A stretch of 64,000 nucleotides of DNA from positions 4,402,001-4,466,000 of the forward strand of contig JAPFFF010000007.1 in NCBI GenBank assembly GCA_039105265.1. Reading direction: 5' to 3'. The position numbers and the translations under genes are program-made. Of this stretch, positions 59,801 to 64,000 are shown in pieces (within the stretch, counting starts at the first letter, position 1; the number at the start of each line of letters is the position of its first letter). Source of the DNA: Tritrichomonas musculus (taxonomy: Eukaryota; Parabasalia; Tritrichomonadida; Tritrichomonadidae). The notes beneath the pieces were generated by a model, which saw nothing but the letters and a program-made list of their open reading frames with translations, was not told the origin of the DNA and searched no databases.

Positions 59801-61100
59801 TGTCCCTGTTTATCTCAATAGCACAACGATGGGCAAAAAGCCAAGCGCCCGAAACATCATCATCATCACTGCCATCCTCTTCCACATCGCCATCACCAAC
59901 TGCCTCACTCATTCTAATATTATTTTTAGTTCTATCATCAATTTCAACACCATTATTATAATTATTATCAAAACTGTTACTATTAATATTAATATTATTA
60001 CTATTGTTATTGTTAGATTTGTCATTATTATTATTGTTATTGTCATTATTATTGTTTTCGTTGTTGTTTTGATTGTTTTCGTTGTTGTTTTGATTGTTTT
60101 CGTTGTTGTTTTGATTGTTTTCGTTTTTGTTGATTTCCTTGAGTAAGAACGTTGGCCTTTGTATGTGCTTTGTGAGGAAGTACTTGCGGAACTTGATGAA
60201 GTCTGGGAGGATTTTCGCAAGCGAGTTTATTTGCCACAGCGATAAGTTTATCGTGTCCTCAATTTTCTGTTCATTGTTGATTGAAATCTTGAGGTTTTTC
60301 TGGCTGTCGTACCTGATCACGGCGTCGATCTCGTCAATGTCGATTATGCAGTCTTTTGTAATTTTGGTGTCATCATCGTTATTTACATGAATTAATTTGT
60401 CAAAAAATTGTTTCATATTTTGAATGAAATTGTTATCGTCTTCTATGAAAAAGTCGTGATTTTCTTGCTTGTTTTTCTGTATCATAAATACTTTTAAGCC
60501 AATAATTGACATCTTCATTTGAAGCTCTTCGTTTATATTGTTGTTGTCTGTTTTTGCTTTCGGTTGAATTCGATTACCAATTAATTGGATATGATCAATA
60601 AATATACTGACAATTGAATCATTTAATTCAATGCAAAAATATATGTTGGAAATTGAGACAAAAGAATACATAATAATGTTTTTTATTTGTTCATTAAAAT
60701 TCGACAATAAATATTTATTCATTATATATGAAACCTTGTCTTTAAAAAGTTCGTGAGCATAAAGTTGATGATCTCTCATTTCGTTTAATTCTTCAACTGT
60801 TGGAAATTTTTTGGAATCAATGAATCTTAAATAAAAGAAGATATCATTTATTTCAAACTGATTTGATTCTTTTAAACTTAATTTCATCGATATATTTGAA
60901 ATTAGCCCAAAACGAACAAAAAATGGTAATCCGTGCTGTAAAAAAGAATTTCTGTAAACGATAATGTCTTTTAATTTGGCTGATATAGAATTTCGTGAAA
61001 TAGAAATTGATAATGATTCGATATTACTTTTATCAAGTTCTTCGGAGTATGAATAGAGCAATGAGGATATAAAACGAGCGAAATACTCCTCAAAACCCAT
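53802..61100 (-). CDS. VPS13-family bridge-like lipid transfer protein
   Basis: A 2432-residue protein. The N-terminus is chorein-like (MGFEEYFARFISSLL, then LKDIIVYRNSFLQHGLPFFVRFG). Long beta-rich regions follow, as in the groove that carries lipids between membranes at contact sites. A middle segment around residues 1450-1750 (FTIVNKTETDFKIEYKF, YYIINECPFDIKINRVSY, SPYITVKNDTGCNLMIYLP) matches the style of the VAB/SHR-BD repeats. The C-terminus (VFGFLENITDYIRCVCHFFGG, then PKSPIIWGFTSLFMSVFNGLG and a GAGGVFDALCG block) corresponds to the helical ATG2-C-like end. A poly-Asn insertion lies near residues 320-390. Paralogue type (A/C versus D) cannot be fixed by eye. The first 200 and last 100 codons differ in GC content. 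Confidence 0.83.
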   Translation of the reverse strand: MGFEEYFARFISSLLYSYSEELDKSNIESLSISISRNSISAKLKDIIVYRNSFLQHGLPFFVRFGLISNISMKLSLKESNQFEINDIFFYLRFIDSKKFPTVEELNEMRDHQLYAHELFKDKVSYIMNKYLLSNFNEQIKNIIMYSFVSISNIYFCIELNDSIVSIFIDHIQLIGNRIQPKAKTDNNNINEELQMKMSIIGLKVFMIQKNKQENHDFFIEDDNNFIQNMKQFFDKLIHVNNDDDTKITKDCIIDIDEIDAVIRYDSQKNLKISINNEQKIEDTINLSLWQINSLAKILPDFIKFRKYFLTKHIQRPTFLLKEINKNENNQNNNENNQNNNENNQNNNENNNNDNNNNNNDKSNNNNSNNININSNSFDNNYNNGVEIDDRTKNNIRMSEAVGDGDVEEDGSDDDDVSGAWLFAHRCAIEINRDRSSSENSANPILGQFIPSFIKRSQYLKIWQSFKNKPFNPILLNRLDHTLTYHQITLFRYMAELMRKKWSRKPLTREDVYKALEFVEMDLPNLIIFFLKRSFVGITFSKVITNLHMYEKNDNDYYLSLSLLNPNISMFIDDFESLNFGFNFSSFKLRDSENNKIIESVENGTQGFNFSAAFFSQAYRVHNNFMNKKIKDPNDNSILDDLTIMKINATIKNEVFVMSKNEFFNFLNKIDLEEIFSILFSNEEAVDDLKSRLELSALFDISQDSPLCSLFEKIDIDFNMDNCQLSFLLNDPFQLTFVYDKLLIQRQQQQLELENKQQSINAKSKLTGNVRKIFRKSDLIFDMTNASLIFGNSNIEKILTTEISIHTIFMISQKKILVFISPLFFQSNWNEIKELKGVFSELLKIFDEIESNPIKKSSFKLPKLFSEIEITGGIPTITLSLDLPSSQHKLLTFVIDTVQFGGFLEDFNLKATVNKVTFEDLLEINNISFDLKTKHLITEKVTFLMMKMLAILPRDVMSLIELTPLTANFSFLMKTLSVDLSFDWIEEPIDYTVTNFSGYCDSSKDDLIHLKCFVNCINLCHKPLIKNQDVTGTIGLLKTINIYVDFGDLELIFLHEIFGLAFNNRWKIKEVFPVDFVLDWSIKADSILIEDLVYCENALIYIQMSDCAFGGDVMIESLEIVYVNLKKKDPISISFDLTRHYFSAALNFDYIEIDFYRITSLLQYFLHFPFHITEPLTLDVRIMPTTIGLQFDLTGKNVIHPTLSIYDNIDEEPNMNSNTNLNEESEMSFERDDMLFINLRSSLYFDGSKVSISMEMNDFEIYYGNERFLSIPYIEVYGDNQWQMSIPLIDCDFSSLHLIEKLMKIANSLPHLSLNLWNIQLSLVDILTQFKISTVRCLLLNKSVQFSVNQIFASFLNYELNMKCSVSAFLYSTWFARSEILRIDEVKFQCLFNNDDKLFDAKMLINSPVSFWFDNESFNCLKSISDDKKEFLTIINKTDHCFTTKFGKISEKSTFSFHDFFDDEDFELTFSHGTIPIKRENFDNKGEMKVIFEHLEDELLLYLNEKNQLKITYVFTIVNKTETDFKIEYKFKKYQVKSKSVIHKLPVISGTFKINGQIVNSSCLLNNVYFVKVTKRSIVIQPEYYIINECPFDIKINRVSYKRYSKSEFTLNIANNPNATVESILFPAQTINISEVKVKKFISYKLKSVYDFDLPFVLRVQVIEKVDSESVKTLIFSPSTIIKSKIQNLLISPDKINCFPLTCDNDFAFSPHKKFISRVFLTTSEEFGFSEIILNEKENHKNEDELIVLYSINDERVAYPFTLKRSIKKYPYYNIEILTVSPYITVKNDTGCNLMIYLPNSKNFLIEKDKIKELNEIESSFNFNFSVEEPLNSKKIKSQQSKPQLFNLSFSSKANSLINSNNISNRSFYFNFNDICSQKVVAAGFFMPIEVSVKNKKRSVSKMITFSFAKTFPCRFVNLSNYTLKIESKEFKPKTAYLYAPSHRMHATPIAQSFKLNSQNKSISFTNDPFSISQIGIQKLICEEIAQDENEADNLDLRKELFYIEEHKLASGSMIREIVVSDSLDEIERYKFGFLNGHSKIERTQSYIENEESKIGFAIEAFMNDVTFSLFEQSPEMALSLHMKTVRFLVNQTSSSSLIENESLDVDLNQFFLSLGTIEVRNFNRQLVVGTKERHEFMKLSVKNLFSPFHIQEIDFSIKPFYFKFDLSFLTFFASLFLNDQNLNGKIRYCIKDDENGIDYSNGLDLLNNFLNDGLIEKVKIDPISIWFSFEVGQKISPYFPQFLRIIPSAKPYHIDIKKIEIEEIDLQKKLFKNADSELKTRRSKLTFVIKNVSKFIFSLNIFGSPYSLLERQFFQKFGCFSIFSFVFGFLENITDYIRCVCHFFGGQENLRLKDPKSPIIWGFTSLFMSVFNGLGVFIHCLLADKNPLKAVWKSAFCGAGGVFDALCGIFMFIRSLFADDFDIEKELQYDDE
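59920..60130 (-). repeat. Poly-Asn coding repeats in the VPS13 gene
   Basis: Trinucleotide-rich DNA encodes runs of Asn. At about 60053-60127 a 21-bp unit encoding NNENNQN is repeated three to four times. The unit is a multiple of three, so length changes keep the frame. Confidence 0.85.
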
Positions 61101-61898
61101 GCTAATTGATTAAACTTGATTATGCAGAATAAAATTTGTTCTTCTTATATCATAATGCTTTATCAACAATATGCAAATATATTTTATTGTTAGATAATTG
61201 AATGTAGTAATAAATATATATATTGTATTTAATTATATAATTAGTAATTATTTTTTAAAGAAAAAAAGTTACTAAGTTTGAACCCTATTCAAATAAATTC
61301 AATGTATTCATTTAACTATTTTATCAGAAAAATAAAAATCCTGCTCAAAAATTTGAATTTAGTTTTAGCTGACTTTTTTGAAAAATATGTCGTTTGTGTA
61401 TATAATTATTATTATTTTATAGGAATAATATACTAAATTTATATATTTTTTAATATTTATGCATATATTATAGCAAAATATCTTTGTAATATAAATGAAT
61501 AACTAATTATATAAAAAGATATTATTAAAATATAAAAATAATTCAATTTTAAAAAGATAACAAAAATACGCATATCTTTTTATTAAAAAAGAATAAATAT
61601 TGATTGTATGGTATACTGCCAAAAATATATAAACTAATTGAAGAAAATCAAAAAAAAAAGCGTTTTCAAATAAATTTAAAATTTTAATTTTATTTGATGA
61701 AAGTTTTGTTAAATTATAAATAAAAATTCTAATTATTAAACCTTTTATCTTTAATTTAATATTAATATTTTAAAATAAAGAATAAATTAACAGGAAATTT
61801 TTAAATTTAATTTTTCATATATTTCTAAGAAAATTTCTATAGAATTTATTATAGATTTTTTTTGAAAACTTTTATTATAGGAGTACAAGAATTATACA
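61101..61898. other. Divergent intergenic region
   Basis: About 800 very AT-rich bases between VPS13 (minus) and the thioredoxin-like gene (plus). It presumably contains both promoters; no gene, RNA or repeat stands out. Confidence 0.4.
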
Positions 61899-62300
61899 AT
61901 GAGTAATCCACCTGAAGACGATGGAGATGAAGTTAAAAACATATTAAAATTCGATGGCGATGAAAAACTTCTTCGGTCGTACATCGAGAAATCACCTTTA
62001 GCTTGTCTTGTTTTTTCAGCTGTTTGGTGTCCTTCGTGCCGCCGTCTCTCACAACAAATTATTCAATTAGCTGGAAAATATCAAACTGTTATGTTTGTGC
62101 ACATTGATGTCCAAGAAAGTCCAGAGCTATCTTCAAGTTTTGGTGTTGTCAAAATCCCAACAACCAAAATCAGCAGAGTTGATGGAGATAAGATTGTTGA
62201 AGTTGCAGAAATTGTTGGTGCAAGCGCAACTAGATTAAAAGACAAATTAAACGAACTTCTTCCAGATAATAACGCCCAAGAAGAACCAGAACAAGATTAA
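61899..62300 (+). CDS. Thioredoxin-like protein with WCPSC active site
   Basis: A 133-residue thioredoxin-fold protein. The active site is W43-C44-P45-S46-C47 (FSAVWCPSCRRLS) and the cis-proline is Pro87 in VVKIPTTKI. The central strand reads VMFVHIDVQESPELSSSFGV, as in thioredoxins. Classical thioredoxin has WCGPC, so the CPSC variant should have a different redox potential. A ~20-residue acidic N-terminal extension and an acidic C-terminal tail are present; there is no signal peptide, so it is probably cytosolic. A disulfide-reducing role is inferred. Confidence 0.87.
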   Translation: MSNPPEDDGDEVKNILKFDGDEKLLRSYIEKSPLACLVFSAVWCPSCRRLSQQIIQLAGKYQTVMFVHIDVQESPELSSSFGVVKIPTTKISRVDGDKIVEVAEIVGASATRLKDKLNELLPDNNAQEEPEQD

Positions 62301-62707
62301 GTCAAAATTTATATATTAAAAGCAAAGATGTGATTGTTATCTTTGTTTTGGATATAGTTTCAAGCATTTTAATGATATTTTTTATCGTTGAATAAATAAA
62401 TGCGTCCTTATGAATATTTAACAATGAATATTTTAATTACAAATAAAATTTTGTCTTTTTTGTTTGTTTATTTGTGATATATATATATAGAATTATTTTA
62501 TCTTTTATTTTGTTGATGTTCTTAAGCAGCAAAAGGTACTGCTTGCGCTATAATTCTAATTCTGATGAAATTGGAGCCAAACTATATTGTTTTTAAAAAT
62601 AACTTTCAAACTCAATATATAAAATAACTAAGATAAGCTAGAAACACAAACAAACATGGTTTTATAAAACAAATAGTAATACAAATTAGAAAATGTTACA
62701 ATTTTCC
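62301..62707. other. Convergent intergenic region with a small hairpin
   Basis: About 400 bases between convergent genes. The segment 62512-62590 is less AT-rich than its surroundings. It contains a perfect hairpin (AAGCAG with CTGCTT, loop CAAAAGGTA), a TTGATGTT and a CTGA that could be C- and D-like boxes. Evidence for an RNA gene is weak. Confidence 0.3.
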
Positions 62708-63616
62708 TTATTTCTTTTTCTTTTTTTCTTTGGGGTCATCAGCGATATCCGCTCTACAAATTGGACAAGTAAAATGATCTTCAACCCATGGTTTGATACA
62801 AGCTTCATGGAAAAAGTGGTTGCATTTAAGTGCAGCGACTTTTTCATCTTTTTTGAATGGTTCCAAACAAATTGAACAAGCTTGTTCTTCGTCAACATCT
62901 TTTTGTTCAATTTTTCGGTGAGAAAGGGTAACTGTTGGCTTGGGCTTTTCCTCTTTTTTCTTGGCAGGCGCAGGATTAGTTGAAACAGAAACACGTATCG
63001 TTCTAGCTCTATTACTTCCTCTTCCAGAGTTAGATGATGTGGTTGAGTAAGAATGTGTGATTGAAGGATAACTTGGTCTTAATGTTCGAGCATTTACAAC
63101 TCCTCTGGTAGTAGAAGAATAGGAATAAATATTTGTATTTCGTCTTGATGAAGAAGAATAAGAAGATGTTGATGAATTATGCCGAGATAATCGGCCACGA
63201 AAATGTCTTGGTGGTGAAGGAGTATGAGAAATAAAAGTATCATAGTCTTCGTTTACATAGTTATCAATATCATTTTCGTATTGCCGGAGATAATATTCGT
63301 ATTCATCTTCTGGAGATGCAGTTCGATCAGGTCTCCAAGGTGCATGCGAAAAATCTGGTTCAGGGATCCCTGTTAGCTCATATTGAGATAAATTTTGGGT
63401 TTGATGCGGGTTCCTTGGAGGTTGATGATCTTCTTCATCTTCCCATCTTGGACGTCCTATGGAAAATCGCTCGTTATCATAAAAATAGGAATTTGCGTTA
63501 GATTGTTGACTTAAAGGGCTTGGCGCAGTACGAAAAAAAGTAATTTCTGTAGTGATAGTTCCAGGGTGAGAAGACCTATAAGATGACCTTCTACTAAAAT
63601 TATAACTACTTCTCAT
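62708..63616 (-). CDS. RING-H2 E3 ubiquitin ligase
   Basis: A 302-residue protein. The RING-H2 finger lies near the C-terminus (about residues 247-287): CSICLEPF, then LKCNHFFHEACIKPWVEDHF and CPIC. The full C-x2-C, C-x-H-x2-H-x2-C, C-x2-C ligand set is present. It should bind an E2 and promote ubiquitin transfer. The N-terminal ~220 residues are Ser/Arg/Tyr/Pro-rich and disordered, with many potential phosphorylation sites, and a Lys-rich stretch flanks the RING on both sides. There is no transmembrane segment, so it is cytosolic or nuclear. The ATG at 63616 is first in frame. Confidence 0.9.
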   Translation of the reverse strand: MRSSYNFSRRSSYRSSHPGTITTEITFFRTAPSPLSQQSNANSYFYDNERFSIGRPRWEDEEDHQPPRNPHQTQNLSQYELTGIPEPDFSHAPWRPDRTASPEDEYEYYLRQYENDIDNYVNEDYDTFISHTPSPPRHFRGRLSRHNSSTSSYSSSSRRNTNIYSYSSTTRGVVNARTLRPSYPSITHSYSTTSSNSGRGSNRARTIRVSVSTNPAPAKKKEEKPKPTVTLSHRKIEQKDVDEEQACSICLEPFKKDEKVAALKCNHFFHEACIKPWVEDHFTCPICRADIADDPKEKKKKK

Positions 63617-64000
63617 TATGTTAGTTTTTCGTAAATATCACGTTATTTCTGTAAGAAATTTCTAAATTGAATGTTTAATTGCTCAAAATCTATTAAAAAG
63701 TTTTGAGAATTTTATGCAAAATACCTATAACTTAGCAAACTTTGATTTTGTATATAGAATAAGATTTCTATTAAGTTTAATATAAAATAATATAGTTTCA
63801 CTTTTGAATGAATCAATTTATTTTTCTAAAGTATCTCAACTTTCAAAATTTTTTTATTTTGCTTTTCTTTGGGTATTACAATTTAAAGTAAATAATTTAT
63901 TAACTTTTTCATCTAATATTTATTAACATAAATATTTAAATTTTATTTAATATTTAAAATCTCTGTGATTCTCTATAATAAATCAACTTTAATAATTTGA
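63617..64000. other. Upstream region at the window edge
   Basis: AT-rich sequence upstream of the RING gene, with no supported feature before the window ends. Confidence 0.35.

Noticed and set aside
1-64000. CRISPR arrays, bacterial operons or ribosome-binding sites
   Set aside because: Gene content is eukaryotic throughout and the only regular arrays are in-frame coding repeats.

Overview
The window is AT-rich eukaryotic nuclear DNA with compact, almost intronless genes. It most likely comes from a parabasalid protist, and Tritrichomonas fits best (inference). The evidence is: BspA-like leucine-rich-repeat proteins, long coiled-coil proteins, kinase and Sel1-repeat genes, Inr-like TCAYTW motifs a few bases upstream of start codons, and one intron with GTATGT at its 5' end and the fused branch-point/acceptor block ACTAATATACAG. 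That block is the parabasalid form of 3' splice site.

Layout. 0.2-1.2 kb: decayed pogo/Tigger-like transposase. 2.2-8.5 kb: four forward housekeeping genes (GH1 glycosidase, LARP1-type DM15 protein, divergent cyclin, protein O-mannosyltransferase). 8.7-15.6 kb: two paralogous coiled-coil proteins, a La-motif protein, a BspA-like protein, two short non-autonomous DNA transposons with clean target-site duplications, and a GC-richer segment that folds into several hairpins and may be a non-coding RNA. 15.7-29.3 kb: coiled-coil protein, NEDD8 E1 regulatory subunit, AP-3 beta adaptin, UBR-box N-recognin carrying a 36-bp minisatellite, and another coiled-coil protein. 29.8-35.8 kb: a 2009-residue phenylalanine-rich tandem-repeat protein. 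35.9-39.2 kb: adenine/adenosine deaminase and a CDC14 phosphatase with an intron.

39.4-53.3 kb is an accessory island: three BspA-like genes (two broken by frameshifts, one 5'-truncated), a 1.7-kb element with about 400-bp terminal inverted repeats, a 3.5-kb DNA transposon with an intact 744-codon transposase, and a kinase/Sel1-repeat gene broken by a stop and a homopolymer shift. 53.8-63.6 kb returns to core genes: a VPS13-type lipid-transfer protein, a thioredoxin-like protein and a RING-H2 E3.

Several genes fit common pathways. AP-3 and VPS13 act in endomembrane traffic and lipid transfer. The NEDD8 E1 subunit, UBR protein and RING-H2 protein act in ubiquitin-type modification. The cyclin and CDC14 act in the cell cycle. 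The DM15 and La-motif proteins act in mRNA control. The most unusual observation is that LARP1's two hallmark RNA-binding modules, normally in one protein, are in two separate genes about 5 kb apart. All identifications were made by reading motifs; no database search was run.
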